Positions 15,981-30,344 are shown, counted from the stretch's first letter. The stretch: 64,000 nt of DNA from CAIKZY01 sp044374195 (GCA_044374195.1 JBILOY010000002.1:62001-126000), one strand, 5' to 3'. A program made the numbers and translations. The notes: generated from the letters alone by a model not told the origin.

Positions 15981-16526
15981 CTAGTCCTTCTTCTCGGGCT
16001 TGGTGGATGACGACTTCTTGGCAGCGCTTGCTGTCGAAGATGCCTTCTTGGCCGGCGCCTTGGTGGCGCTTGCCTTCTTCGCGGGCGCCTTAGTTGCAGC
16101 TGCCTTCTTCGCTGCCGGAGCAGTGGTCTCCTCGGCGGCAACCTTGGCGGCAGCCTTCTTGGCAGCGGCAACCTTGGGGGCCGGTGCGGCGGCAATGCCG
16201 TCGGACACGATCACCGTGATGTGGCTGCTGCGCTTACGGATCTTGTAGGCACGACCTTGAGCGCGAGGACGGATGCGCTTCATGGTGGGGCCTTCATCGA
16301 CGAATGCCGCCGAGATGACCAACGAGCGCGTGTCCATGGCGTGGTTGTTAGCGGCGTTGGCAATAGCGCTATCGAGCACCTTGCCAATCGGCTCGCTGGC
16401 CGCCTGCGGCGCAAACTTCAACACCGCCTGGGCGTCGCCTGCGTTCATACCCCGAATGAGGTCGATAACGCGGCGCGCCTTCATGGGCGTGACGCGGACG
16501 TACCGCGCTTGGGCCCTGGCTTCCAT
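15981..16526 (-). CDS. rplV: 50S ribosomal protein L22 with Lys/Ala-rich tail
   Basis: 181 aa from the ATG at 16526 (MEARAQARYVRVTPMKARRV), chosen because it has AAGGGGAT upstream and a typical L22 N-terminus. The tunnel-lining hairpin (RIRPRAQGRAYKIRKRSSHITVIV) is present. The last 60 residues are a repetitive Lys/Ala/Ser tail (KKAAATKAPAKKASATKA), about 65 residues longer than E. coli L22; such basic tails occur in actinobacterial L22. Confidence 0.98.
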   Translation of the reverse strand: MEARAQARYVRVTPMKARRVIDLIRGMNAGDAQAVLKFAPQAASEPIGKVLDSAIANAANNHAMDTRSLVISAAFVDEGPTMKRIRPRAQGRAYKIRKRSSHITVIVSDGIAAAPAPKVAAAKKAAAKVAAEETTAPAAKKAAATKAPAKKASATKAPAKKASSTASAAKKSSSTKPEKKD

Positions 16527-16584
16527 GTCTATCCCCTTGCTGCTCGTTAGTGCGTGAATTAAGTGCGTAGCTGTGGCGAAGCGA

Positions 16585-16866
16585 CTAGCGCTTCTTGCTC
16601 TTACGGTCGTCCTTGATGTGTCCCTTGAAGGTACGCGTCGGGGCGAACTCGCCGAGCTTGTGACCGACCATGTTCTCGGAGACGAACACCGGCACATGCT
16701 TGCGGCCGTCGTGCACCGCAATCGTGTGACCGAGCATCGCCGGGATGATCATCGAACGACGCGACCAGGTCTTGATCACGTTCTTGGAACCGGTCTCGTT
16801 GGCCGAGTCCACCTTCTTGAGCAGGTGGCCGTCGATGAACGGGCCCTTCTTGAGGCTGCGAGGCAT
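16585..16866 (-). CDS. rpsS: 30S ribosomal protein S19
   Basis: 93 aa: MPRSLKKGPFIDGHLLKKV, WSRRSMIIPAMLGHTIAVHDG, and MVGHKLGEFAPTRTFKGH. Small-subunit head protein near S13. Between rplB and rplV. Confidence 0.98.
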   Translation of the reverse strand: MPRSLKKGPFIDGHLLKKVDSANETGSKNVIKTWSRRSMIIPAMLGHTIAVHDGRKHVPVFVSENMVGHKLGEFAPTRTFKGHIKDDRKSKKR

Positions 16867-16877
16867 GTCAGATTCCC

Positions 16878-17714
16878 TTAGCGCTTCTTGCCGGTCTTGC
16901 GGCGGCGGACGATGAACTTATCGCTGGCCTTGTTGGCCTTGCGGGTACGGCCCTCGGGCTTGCCGTTCGGGTTGACCGGGTGACGACCACCCGAGGTCTT
17001 GCCCTCACCGCCACCATGCGGGTGATCGACCGGGTTCATGGCGACACCACGGACGGTCGGGCGCTTGCCCTTCCAGCGCATACGGCCGGCCTTACCCCAG
17101 TTGATGTTGGACTGCTCGGCGTTGCCGACCTCGCCGATGGTTGCGCGCGAGCGCAGGTCGACGTTGCGGATTTCACCGGACGGCATACGCAGCTGGGCGT
17201 AGGGGCCGTCCTTGGCGACGAGCTGAACCGATGCGCCTGCGGAACGGGCGATCTTCGCGCCGCCGCCAGGCTTGATCTCGACGGCGTGGATCACGGTACC
17301 GACGGGGATGTTGCGCAGCGGCAGGTTGTTGCCCGGCTTGATATCGGCACTGGGGCCGGTCTCGATCGGGTCGCCTTGCTTCAGCTTGGTCGGCGCGATG
17401 ATGTAGCGCTTCTCGCCATCGGCGTAGTGAAGGAGCGCAATGCGCGCGGTGCGGTTGGGGTCGTACTCAATATGAGCGACCTTTGCCGGCACGCCGTCCT
17501 TGTCAGCACGCTTGAAGTCGATGATGCGGTACGCACGCTTGTGACCGCCACCTTGGTGACGAGTCGTGATCTTGCCCGAGTTGTTGCGGCCGCCCTTCTT
17601 GGGCAGCGGACGCACCAGCGACTTCTCAGGCGTAGACCGCGTGATCTCGACGAAGTCGGCCACGCTCGAGCCACGACGGCCCGGTGTGGTCGGCTTGTAC
17701 TTGCGGATTCCCAT
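16878..17714 (-). CDS. rplB: 50S ribosomal protein L2
   Basis: 278 aa. Contains GRNNSGKITTRHQGGGHKR, and the peptidyl-transferase-proximal VRGVAMNPVDHPHGGGEGKT with the conserved His. L2 forms bridge B7b and is needed for subunit association. Standard S10-operon position between rplW and rpsS. Confidence 0.98.
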   Translation of the reverse strand: MGIRKYKPTTPGRRGSSVADFVEITRSTPEKSLVRPLPKKGGRNNSGKITTRHQGGGHKRAYRIIDFKRADKDGVPAKVAHIEYDPNRTARIALLHYADGEKRYIIAPTKLKQGDPIETGPSADIKPGNNLPLRNIPVGTVIHAVEIKPGGGAKIARSAGASVQLVAKDGPYAQLRMPSGEIRNVDLRSRATIGEVGNAEQSNINWGKAGRMRWKGKRPTVRGVAMNPVDHPHGGGEGKTSGGRHPVNPNGKPEGRTRKANKASDKFIVRRRKTGKKR

Positions 17715-17742
17715 AGCTGTTCCTCTTCAGTCAGAAGGCCGG

Positions 17743-18042
17743 TCAGGAGACCGGGCCTCCGAAGATGTCGATGCGGTCACCGGCGGCGACGGAGACGATG
17801 GCGCGCTTTGAATCAGCGCGCTTTCCGACGCCGAAGCGGGTGCGAACCCGCTTGCCCTGGCGGTTGGCGGTGTTGACTGCGGTCACCTTGACACCGAATA
17901 CCTGCTCGACCGCGATCTTGATCTGGGTCTTGTTGGCATCGGGGGAAACGATGAACGTGTACTTGTTCTCCTCGAGAAGGCCGTAGCTCTTCTCGGAGAT
18001 CACCGGGGCGAGCAAGATGTCGCGGGGGTCTGCGATTCTCAT
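17743..18042 (-). CDS. rplW: 50S ribosomal protein L23
   Basis: 99 aa: LLAPVISEKSYGLLEENKYTF, VNTANRQGKRVRTRFGVG. Docking site for trigger factor and SRP at the tunnel exit. Overlaps rplD by 4 bases. Confidence 0.98.
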   Translation of the reverse strand: MRIADPRDILLAPVISEKSYGLLEENKYTFIVSPDANKTQIKIAVEQVFGVKVTAVNTANRQGKRVRTRFGVGKRADSKRAIVSVAAGDRIDIFGGPVS

Positions 18043-18713
18043 GCCTGCACCTCGCTTTCCTTGGCCGTGGCCTTGACAGCCTTACCCGTCGCCGGTCCGG
18101 CGAGGAAGTTCTCGAGCGCAGCCGACGTGAAGAGCACATGGTCGCAGACGAGGACGTCGTAGGTGTTGAGCTGATCGGGCGAGAGCACGTGCACGGTGGG
18201 CACGTTGCGCAAGCTCAGCCAACTCACGGACTCGTCACGGCTGAGGACAACGAGAATGCCGCCCTCGAGGTTTAGGGCCTCAATCGCCTTGACTGCCGCC
18301 TTCGTGGAAGGAGCGTCGCCGGTGACCAGCTCGGAGATGACATGGATACGGCCGTCGCGGGCCCGATCGGAGAGGGCACCGCGCAGTGCGGCAGCCTTCA
18401 TCTTCTTGGGGGTGCGCTGGCTGTAGTCGCGAGGGTGGGGGCCGTGAACGACGCCGCCGCCGACGAACTGCGGTGCACGAGTCGAACCCTGGCGTGCGCG
18501 GCCGGTGCCCTTCTGCTTGTAGGGCTTGCGTCCGCCACCACTGACCTCTGCACGGGTCTTGGTGTCGTGCGTGCCCTGGCGCGCTGCGGCCAGCTGAGCG
18601 ACGACGACCTGGTGCATCAACGGAATGTTGACCTGGACGTCGAAGATCTCGGCGGGAAGCTCAGCCTTGCCCGCTGCCTTGCCGGCAGGGGTCTGGATGT
18701 CTACAGAGCTCAT
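18039..18713 (-). CDS. rplD: 50S ribosomal protein L4
   Basis: 224 aa; tunnel-loop region GTHDTKTRAEVSGGGRKPYKQKGTGRARQGS and VFGP-like HGPHPRDYSQRTPKKMKAAAL are intact. In E. coli L4 is also the repressor of the S10 operon. Two bases after rplC. Confidence 0.98.
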   Translation of the reverse strand: MSSVDIQTPAGKAAGKAELPAEIFDVQVNIPLMHQVVVAQLAAARQGTHDTKTRAEVSGGGRKPYKQKGTGRARQGSTRAPQFVGGGVVHGPHPRDYSQRTPKKMKAAALRGALSDRARDGRIHVISELVTGDAPSTKAAVKAIEALNLEGGILVVLSRDESVSWLSLRNVPTVHVLSPDQLNTYDVLVCDHVLFTSAALENFLAGPATGKAVKATAKESEVQA

Positions 18714-18715
18714 GG

Positions 18716-19360
18716 TTATGCCTCCTTCGCGGCGGTGCGCAGGAACACGAGGCCGCCCTTGGGACCGGGAACGGCACCCTTGACGAGCAGTAGACCGCGC
18801 TCAGCGTCGACACTTTGGATGACCAGGTTCTGCGTGGTCTGGCGTTCGCCACCCATGCGTCCGGCCATCTTCATGCCCTTGAACACGCGACCGGGGGTCG
18901 CGCAGCCGCCGATGGAGCCCGGCGAGCGGTGCTTGCGGTGCACACCGTGGGAGGCGCGCAGGCCGTGGAAGCCGTGACGCTTCATGACGCCGGCAAAGCC
19001 CTTGCCCTTAGTGGTGCCGACAGCGTCGATCTTTTGACCGACCTCGAAGGTCTCCACGCCGATCTCCTGGCCGAGGATGTACTCGGTGGCATCTTCGGTG
19101 CGAATCTCGACCAGGTGGCGGCGCGGGGTCACGCCAGCCTTCGCGAAGTGACCGGCCTGAGGCTTGGTCACCTTGCGGGGGTCGATCGCGCCAAAGGCGA
19201 TCTGCACGGCGGAGTATCCGTCGTTCTCGGGGGTGCGAACCTGGGTGACAACACAAGGTCCGGCCTGAACCACAGTGACGGGGATGACCTTGTTGTTCTC
19301 ATCCCAGACCTGCGTCATGCCGAGCTTGGTGCCCAGTACGCCCTTAACGTTGGTGCCCAT
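18716..19360 (-). CDS. rplC: 50S ribosomal protein L3
   Basis: 214 aa: GVLGTKLGMTQVWDENNKV at the N-terminus and the KGKGFAGVMKRHGFHGL / GSIGGCATPGRVFKGMKMAG signatures that reach the peptidyl transferase centre. Thirteen bases after rpsJ. Confidence 0.98.
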   Translation of the reverse strand: MGTNVKGVLGTKLGMTQVWDENNKVIPVTVVQAGPCVVTQVRTPENDGYSAVQIAFGAIDPRKVTKPQAGHFAKAGVTPRRHLVEIRTEDATEYILGQEIGVETFEVGQKIDAVGTTKGKGFAGVMKRHGFHGLRASHGVHRKHRSPGSIGGCATPGRVFKGMKMAGRMGGERQTTQNLVIQSVDAERGLLLVKGAVPGPKGGLVFLRTAAKEA

Positions 19361-19373
19361 TCGTCTGTCGTCC

Positions 19374-19682
19374 TTACAGCTTGATCTCGATGTCGACGCC
19401 AGCCGGAAGATCGAGACGCATCAGCGAGTCAACGGTCTTCGGGGTGGGATCGAGAATGTCAATAAGACGCTTGTGCGTGCGCATCTCAAAGTGCTCGCGG
19501 CTGTCCTTGTACTTGTGCGGCGAACGGATGACGCAGTACACGTTCTTCTCCGTCGGCAGCGGCACGGGGCCTGCAACCTGCGCGCCAGTACGGGTCACGG
19601 TCTCGACGATCTTGCGCGCCGATGAATCGATGACCTCATGGTCGTAGGCCTTGAGCCTGATGCGGATCTTTTGTCCCGCCAT
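19374..19682 (-). CDS. rpsJ: 30S ribosomal protein S10
   Basis: 102 aa from the ATG at 19682 (MAGQKIRIRLKAYDHEVIDSS), the invariant S10 length; the frame is open upstream but non-homologous. TRTGAQVAGPVPLPTEKNVY and SREHFEMRTHKRLIDI are diagnostic. Also NusE, the NusB partner in antitermination. First gene of the S10 operon, 131 bases downstream of tuf. Confidence 0.98.
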   Translation of the reverse strand: MAGQKIRIRLKAYDHEVIDSSARKIVETVTRTGAQVAGPVPLPTEKNVYCVIRSPHKYKDSREHFEMRTHKRLIDILDPTPKTVDSLMRLDLPAGVDIEIKL

Positions 19683-19737
19683 GGTGGCTTGCGTCCTTAC
19701 TTCTCGTGTGCCGATGCTTCTAGTTGTCAAATCCCTT

Positions 19738-19792
19738 GCACCACTCCCCGGGGGGTGTGGTGCCCGGTGGCGGCCTTTCAGCCGCCACCGGG
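19738..19792 (-). terminator. Terminator region after tuf (two adjacent hairpins)
   Basis: A perfect 12-bp stem (19763-19774/19781-19792, loop TGAAAG on the RNA) lies 21 bases after the tuf stop, directly followed by a second hairpin (GCACCAC 19738-19744 with GTGGTGC 19757-19763). No strong T-run follows, so it may attenuate rather than fully stop transcription into the S10 operon. A TTGACA hexamer (19730-19725) downstream could be a -35 for rpsJ, but I see no convincing -10. Confidence 0.6.
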
Positions 19793-19813
19793 TCAAACCG
19801 GTTGTCCTGAGAG

Positions 19814-21010
19814 TTACTTCAGGATCTTGGTGACGCGGCCTGCGCCGACCGTGCGGCCACCCTCACGGATGGCGAACTTGAGGCCGTCCTCCATGGCGAT
19901 GGGCTGAATGAGCTCAACGCGCATGTCGGTGTTGTCGCCCGGCATGACCATGTCCTTGCCCTCAGGCAGGTAGACAACGCCAGTCACGTCCGTGGTACGG
20001 AAGTAGAACTGCGGGCGGTAGTTGTTGAAGAACGGGGTGTGACGGCCGCCTTCATCCTTGGACAGGATGTACGACTGTGCCTCGAACTCCGTGTGCGGGG
20101 TGATCGAGCCCGGCTTGCAGCAGACCTGTCCGCGCTCGACGTCCTCGCGCTTGGTGCCACGAAGGAGCAGACCGACGTTCTCGCCTGCGCGGCCCTCGTC
20201 GAGCAACTTGCGGAACATCTCGACGCCGGTGACGGTCGTCTTGGTGGGCGGGCCGGTGTGGATGCCGACGATCTCGATTTCCTCGTTGACCTTGACCATG
20301 CCGCGCTCAATACGACCGGTCACGACGGTGCCACGACCGGTGATCGTGAAGACGTCCTCGACGGGCATGAGGAAGGGCTTATCGATGTCACGCTCGGGGG
20401 TAACGATGTAATCGTCGACCGCGGTCATGAGCTCGAGGATGGTGTTTCCCCACTTCTCGTCACCCTGGAGTGCCGGGAAGGCTGCGACGCGAACCACGGG
20501 GATGTCATCGCCCGGGAACTCGTAAGCACTGAGAAGCTCGCGAACCTCCATCTCGACCAGCTCGAGGAGATCCTCGTCATCGACCATGTCGCACTTGTTC
20601 AGCGCAACGACGATGGCGGGAACGCCGACCTGGCGAGCAAGGAGGACATGCTCCTTGGTCTGCGGCATCGGGCCGTCGGTGGCGGCAACGACGAGAATCG
20701 CACCGTCCATCTGGGCTGCGCCGGTGATCATGTTCTTGATGTAGTCAGCGTGACCGGGGCAGTCGACGTGTGCGTAGTGACGCGCCTCGGTCTGGTATTC
20801 GACGTGTGCGATCGAGATCGTGATACCACGCTGGCGCTCTTCAGGCGCCTTATCGATCATGTCGAACGGCGTGAAGGGGTTCACGTCCGGGTACTTGTCA
20901 TGCAGCACCTTGGTGATTGCAGCAGTCAGCGTGGTCTTGCCATGGTCAATATGACCAATGGTGCCGATGTTGACGTGCGGCTTGGTGCGCTCAAACTTGG
21001 CCTTCGCCAC
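19814..21010 (-). CDS. tuf: Elongation factor Tu
   Basis: 398-aa GTPase that delivers aminoacyl-tRNA to the ribosome. G motifs in order: GHIDHGKTTLT, RGITI (switch I), DCPGHADY, NKCD. Domains II and III are complete and end FAIREGGRTVGAGRVTKILK. Length and sequence are normal. 86 bases after fusA in the str operon. Only one tuf is in the window. Confidence 0.99.
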   Translation of the reverse strand: MAKAKFERTKPHVNIGTIGHIDHGKTTLTAAITKVLHDKYPDVNPFTPFDMIDKAPEERQRGITISIAHVEYQTEARHYAHVDCPGHADYIKNMITGAAQMDGAILVVAATDGPMPQTKEHVLLARQVGVPAIVVALNKCDMVDDEDLLELVEMEVRELLSAYEFPGDDIPVVRVAAFPALQGDEKWGNTILELMTAVDDYIVTPERDIDKPFLMPVEDVFTITGRGTVVTGRIERGMVKVNEEIEIVGIHTGPPTKTTVTGVEMFRKLLDEGRAGENVGLLLRGTKREDVERGQVCCKPGSITPHTEFEAQSYILSKDEGGRHTPFFNNYRPQFYFRTTDVTGVVYLPEGKDMVMPGDNTDMRVELIQPIAMEDGLKFAIREGGRTVGAGRVTKILK

Positions 21011-21096
21011 CTGAGTTCTCCCTTTTCGTATTGCCGTCCGGCGTTTTCGCGGATCGGTTGGTTTCTTTGGTTATGGGATGGTGCTGTGATCCGCGG

Positions 21097-23208
<2,112 letters not shown>

Positions 23209-23256
23209 GCGATGTTCTCCGTTTGCTTTCGAGGGCTGTCAGATAAGTGGTGGGGA

Positions 23257-23727
23257 TTACCAGCGGTAGTGAGCGAAGGCCTTGTTGGACTCCGCCATTT
23301 TGTGAGTGTCTTCGCGCTTCTTCACTGCTGCGCCAAGACCGTTGGATGCGTCGAGGATTTCGTTCATGAGGCGCTCGGTCATGGTCTTCTCGCGACGCTG
23401 GCGCGAGTAACCGATGAGCCAACGCAGTGCGAGGGTGGTGCTGCGGTTCGGCTTGACCTCAACCGGAACCTGGTAGGTCGCGCCACCGACACGGCGGGAG
23501 CGAACCTCGAGGGTCGGCTTGATGTTGTCGAGTGCACGCTTGAGCGTGGCGACGGGATCAGTGCCGGTCTTTTCGCGGCAGCCTTCGAGGGCGCCGTAGA
23601 CGATGCGCTCTGCGGTCGAGCGCTTGCCATCAAGAAGAACCTTGTTGATCAGCTGTGTGACGAGCGGCGACGCGAAGACCGGATCGATAACGATCGGGCG
23701 CTTGGCAGCGGGACCCTTGCGAGGCAT
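23257..23727 (-). CDS. rpsG: 30S ribosomal protein S7
   Basis: 156 aa: MPRKGPAAKRPIVIDPVFAS, LINKVLLDGKRSTAERIVYGA, and LRWLIGYSRQRREKTMTERL. Head-assembly initiator of the small subunit. Its ATG overlaps the rpsL stop (TAATG), and in E. coli S7 is the str-operon repressor. Confidence 0.98.
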   Translation of the reverse strand: MPRKGPAAKRPIVIDPVFASPLVTQLINKVLLDGKRSTAERIVYGALEGCREKTGTDPVATLKRALDNIKPTLEVRSRRVGGATYQVPVEVKPNRSTTLALRWLIGYSRQRREKTMTERLMNEILDASNGLGAAVKKREDTHKMAESNKAFAHYRW

Positions 23728-24101
23728 TAGGCCTTCTCCTTCTTCGCGCCGTAGCGGCTACGTGCCTGCTTGCGGTTCTTGACACCTTGGGTATCGAGTG
23801 CACCGCGAATGACCTTGTAACGAACACCGGGCAGATCGCGAACGCGGCCGCCACGCACGAGCACGATCGAGTGCTCCTGCAGGTTGTGACCGACGCCCGG
23901 GATGTAGGCGGTGATCTCGACACCAGAGGTCAGGCGAACACGGGCCACCTTGCGCAGAGCCGAGTTCGGCTTCTTCGGGGTGGTCGTGTACACGCGAGTG
24001 CACACCCCACGCCGCTGCGGGCTGCCCTTAAGGGCCGGGGCCTTGTTCTTTGAGACCTTGTCCTGCCGGCCCTTACGGACCAGCTGCTGGATAGTGGGCA
24101 C
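23727..24101 (-). CDS. rpsL: 30S ribosomal protein S12 (Arg at position 88)
   Basis: 124 aa from the GTG at 24101 (VPTIQQLVRKGRQDKVSKNK), the normal S12 length; GAAAGAGG lies 8 bases upstream. The decoding-centre loop TTTPKKPNSALRKVARVRL keeps Lys43. In the second accuracy loop, however, the residue is Arg88 (GGRVRDLPGVRY, codon CGC) where Lys is almost universal. K88R (M. tuberculosis numbering; K87R in E. coli) is a known streptomycin-resistance change, so this organism may be intrinsically resistant. First gene of the str operon. Confidence 0.98.
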   Translation of the reverse strand: MPTIQQLVRKGRQDKVSKNKAPALKGSPQRRGVCTRVYTTTPKKPNSALRKVARVRLTSGVEITAYIPGVGHNLQEHSIVLVRGGRVRDLPGVRYKVIRGALDTQGVKNRKQARSRYGAKKEKA

Positions 24102-24298
24102 TCGGTAGCCTCTTTCACTGTGTAGAGAGTTCGTCTCGTGCTTTTCCCTCAGGGATTCTCGGCCCACGCGGTCGGGTGTGTCGCGCAGCCCGCGGGGGCT
24201 TGCGACATCCAATTCACGGAAGGAGCGCTGAGCGCTCTATGCACATCTTCGGGGGAAGTCATGCACATCGATGTACCTGAGGTCAGGCACGAGGAGTG

Positions 24299-24328
24299 AG
24301 GCTACAGGGGTGAGTGCGGCAGAGTCAA
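24299..24328 (-). promoter_or_regulatory. Probable promoter of the str operon (rpsL-rpsG-fusA-tuf)
   Basis: Minus strand TTGACT (24328-24323), 18-bp spacer, TAGCCT (24304-24299). The predicted start near 24292 gives a leader of about 190 bases before rpsL. That leader contains two direct copies of ATGCACATC on the plus strand (24239-24247, 24261-24269); otherwise I see no gene in the 307-base gap 24102-24408. Confidence 0.6.
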
Positions 24329-24331
24329 AAC

Positions 24332-24380
24332 GGGGTACTTCCGAGGAGTGAGCCGAAGGCGAGCCCCGCAGGAATACCCC
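24332..24380 (-). terminator. Terminator after the DUF4190-like gene
   Basis: Minus strand GGGGTATTCC ... GGAAGTACCCC arms (24380-24371 and 24342-24332) around an inner GC-rich hairpin, followed by GTTTTG. Its T-tract runs into the -35 box of the str-operon promoter, so the two units are packed end to end. Confidence 0.55.
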
Positions 24381-24408
24381 CATAAACCCGGTCAGCACAA
24401 CCCCACTT

Positions 24409-24831
24409 TTAGGCGGAAACGGACCCGAATCCCCCGGCGGCGAGAAACACGAGTCCGAAGATGACAGCCAGCACGATCAAGGCCACGCTGACGCCGATAT
24501 TGATCCAGGCAATGATCTTGGCCGCGAAGCTCAGACCCTGGCCGGTGACCTTCCCGCCGGAGTTCCGGATCTCCTTGTCAGCCTGGTACGCCAGAACAAT
24601 TGCGACAATTGCGGTGATAAGGGGGCAGACAGTCCAGGAGACGATCGAGAGGATCAGGGCGACGATCGCGTTGGTGGATGTCTGCGGCCTCAGCGGGTCG
24701 CCCGCAGGCGCGGCCGGCATCGGCGTGAACTCACCGGCGCCAGCCGGCGAGGCCTGAGTCGGAGCCTGCTCCCCCGACGTAGCGGGGCCTGACGGCCAGA
24801 CGGGCGTTCCCTCAGAGGATTGATCTGTCAT
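24409..24831 (-). CDS. Small DUF4190-like membrane protein
   Basis: 140 aa from the ATG at 24831. A Pro/Ala/Thr-rich cytoplasmic N-terminus (about 60 residues) is followed by two hydrophobic helices (NAIVALILSIVSWTVCPLIT.. and IIAWINIGVSVALIVLAVIF..) separated by YQADKEIRNSGGKVTGQGLS, the layout of DUF4190 proteins, whose function is unknown. No Shine-Dalgarno; TACCCT ends 6 bases before the ATG, suggesting leaderless transcription. It lies between the str operon and the GNAT-like gene, 67 bases after the latter's stop. Confidence 0.85.
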   Translation of the reverse strand: MTDQSSEGTPVWPSGPATSGEQAPTQASPAGAGEFTPMPAAPAGDPLRPQTSTNAIVALILSIVSWTVCPLITAIVAIVLAYQADKEIRNSGGKVTGQGLSFAAKIIAWINIGVSVALIVLAVIFGLVFLAAGGFGSVSA

Positions 24832-24837
24832 GCCATC

Positions 24838-24843
24838 AGGGTA
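24838..24843 (-). promoter_or_regulatory. Leaderless-type -10 box of the DUF4190-like gene
   Basis: TACCCT on the minus strand with a 6-base spacer (GATGGC) to the ATG at 24831; no convincing -35. Confidence 0.4.
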
Positions 24844-24898
24844 TGCCACCAGCGCGGCCGAAGCCGAGGCATCCTCCCCCGCGCTCAGTGCACGTGCG

Positions 24899-26386
24899 CT
24901 AATCGAGAGCGGAGAACAACTGGGCGCGACGGGCCGCTTGGCGGCGCCGGGCCTGACCCGAGTTGGCAACCTGCCTGACCTGCTCCGCAATCGCGAGCAC
25001 GATCGAGCTGACTTGCTCAGTAGCGAACTTCCAGGATGCAGTGTCGAGTTCACCATCGGCTAGCCATTGCGCGACGAGCACGTCGCCGCAGTCCGCATCA
25101 CCAGGCTCGAAAGCCCGCAGTTGCGGGATGAAGGCCCCGAAGGCAAGGCCGATCTCAGTCAGGCCGGCTCCGACAGATTGAAGCGCCGGTTGGTTCGCCG
25201 GCAGCCTTACTTGAACGTGCTCGGCTCCAGATCGCCGCAGATCGTCAATTGAGGAGTCAAGGCAGTCGATGAGGTTCAGGCCGACCGTCGTGACATCGAT
25301 GATGCCGAGGCGGTTGCCTGAGTCGTAATTCATCGCTAACACGGTGTCCTCAGGAATCTGGATTCCGCGGTGACCCGAACCGAATTCCCGCGGCCAGTGT
25401 GACTGGGCGAGAACCATCTGGGCGAGTGGCTCGTAGGGGTTCGGGATCCACACGGTCGCGGGCACAAGCGGCTGAAGAGGGCCGTAGGCGACGCTGAGGG
25501 AATTGCGCTCGACGCCGACACCGTCGGTGATGCCTACCTGCTGCATCGGATGCGCGTAGTGGAGGTATGCCCCGACAATCGATGCGCCATCGTCCAGCGC
25601 GATTTGCTGGGTAGCCGTGTGCGTAAGCACCGGTTCGCGAAGACGCCCGATGATGCCGGCTTCGGTGATCCGTTCAAGCAGTCGATCACCGAGCTGCTTA
25701 GCCAGCCCCCTACGCCGAAATCGGGGATCAGTAACTGTTCCGCCGGTCTCGACCGCCGTCGGTGATAAGTGCACAGCACCCCAGTGCGCCGCGACCTCGC
25801 CGGACTCCGTGACCGCAACCTCGCCGATACGACTGCCATTTTCGATTGACGCAGCAATGCGCTCCGGGAAATAGAGGTCCTGCAAGGGATAGGTCCAGCC
25901 GTAGCATCGATAGATCGTGCGGGTAAGCGCCGCGGCATCTTGCGGAAGAAGTGCACGAATTGTGACCTCCTCGGCGCTCAGTTCATCGTCTTGGTCTTCG
26001 ACGATTGTCTGCGGATCGAATACCTCATGATGGCCAGGAAGCGCGAAGCGCACTTCCGTGACATTGCCTTCACCATCGGTGCGCGCATCTGCCCCGGTTG
26101 CGATTCCTTGGTCGAGCAGGGGGAGGATCCCCTTAGGCGGCGCAGTGACCGGCTCACCCTTGTCTCGAAGGACGACGATGAGCTCGGTACCTCGCTCCTC
26201 GACCTCGAGCCTGAGGATGTTCTCCTCGACGCCCTTGCGTAAGCGGGAGCGAGCATCTGCCGCGAGTAGATACGTGACGAGCCCTGCGCCCTCGCCGTTC
26301 CCGCCGCGCATCTGCAGCCAGGTGCGAACGCCGGCAGAGAGGACAGCAATTCCCGCATCATCCGCGGGGGCTGTCGCCGAGTACAT
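24899..26386 (-). CDS. Multidomain GNAT-like protein with N-terminal HATPase-like domain
   Basis: 495 aa from the ATG at 26386. Residues 1-120 resemble a degenerate histidine-kinase-type ATPase / anti-sigma fold (VEENILRLEVEERGTELIVVLRDKGEPV, then a Gly-rich tail ending VTEVRFALPG). Residues about 138-290 form a GNAT acyltransferase domain (VTIRALLPQDAAALTRTIYR, acetyl-CoA loop VTDPRFRRRGLAKQLGDRLL). The last 200 residues (LPANQPALQSVGAGLTEIG..) may be a second, degenerate GNAT-like fold. The substrate is unknown. A TACCTT box 6 bases before the ATG supports this start over a GTG six bases upstream. The domain assignment is by motif only. Confidence 0.7.
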   Translation of the reverse strand: MYSATAPADDAGIAVLSAGVRTWLQMRGGNGEGAGLVTYLLAADARSRLRKGVEENILRLEVEERGTELIVVLRDKGEPVTAPPKGILPLLDQGIATGADARTDGEGNVTEVRFALPGHHEVFDPQTIVEDQDDELSAEEVTIRALLPQDAAALTRTIYRCYGWTYPLQDLYFPERIAASIENGSRIGEVAVTESGEVAAHWGAVHLSPTAVETGGTVTDPRFRRRGLAKQLGDRLLERITEAGIIGRLREPVLTHTATQQIALDDGASIVGAYLHYAHPMQQVGITDGVGVERNSLSVAYGPLQPLVPATVWIPNPYEPLAQMVLAQSHWPREFGSGHRGIQIPEDTVLAMNYDSGNRLGIIDVTTVGLNLIDCLDSSIDDLRRSGAEHVQVRLPANQPALQSVGAGLTEIGLAFGAFIPQLRAFEPGDADCGDVLVAQWLADGELDTASWKFATEQVSSIVLAIAEQVRQVANSGQARRRQAARRAQLFSALD

Positions 26387-26392
26387 GAGCAC

Positions 26393-26398
26393 AAGGTA
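26393..26398 (-). promoter_or_regulatory. Leaderless-type -10 box of the GNAT-like gene
   Basis: TACCTT on the minus strand, 6-base spacer (GTGCTC) to the ATG at 26386. It lies just after the rpoC terminator, so the gene is its own unit. Confidence 0.45.
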
Positions 26399-26424
26399 CT
26401 GAAACAGCTAAACAACAGGTAATG

Positions 26425-26460
26425 CAGAAGGGGCACTCGCTATTGCGAGTGCCCCTTCTG
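26425..26460 (-). terminator. Intrinsic terminator of the rplJL-rpoBC operon
   Basis: Perfect 16-bp stem CAGAAGGGGCACTCGC / GCGAGTGCCCCTTCTG with a 4-base loop, starting 11 bases after the rpoC stop; on the minus strand it is followed by ATTACCTGTTGTTT. Confidence 0.85.
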
Positions 26461-26471
26461 ATTGACCTGAC

Positions 26472-30344
<3,873 letters not shown>

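Noticed and set aside
14534..16093. 519-codon plus-strand frame across rpmC, rplP and rpsC
   Set aside because: Antisense to three ribosomal genes; shadow frame.
15977..16195. Extended S3 start with a Pro/Arg-rich leader
   Set aside because: It overlaps the rplV coding sequence in another frame; GTG 15976 yields the invariant GQKVNPHGFRLG start.
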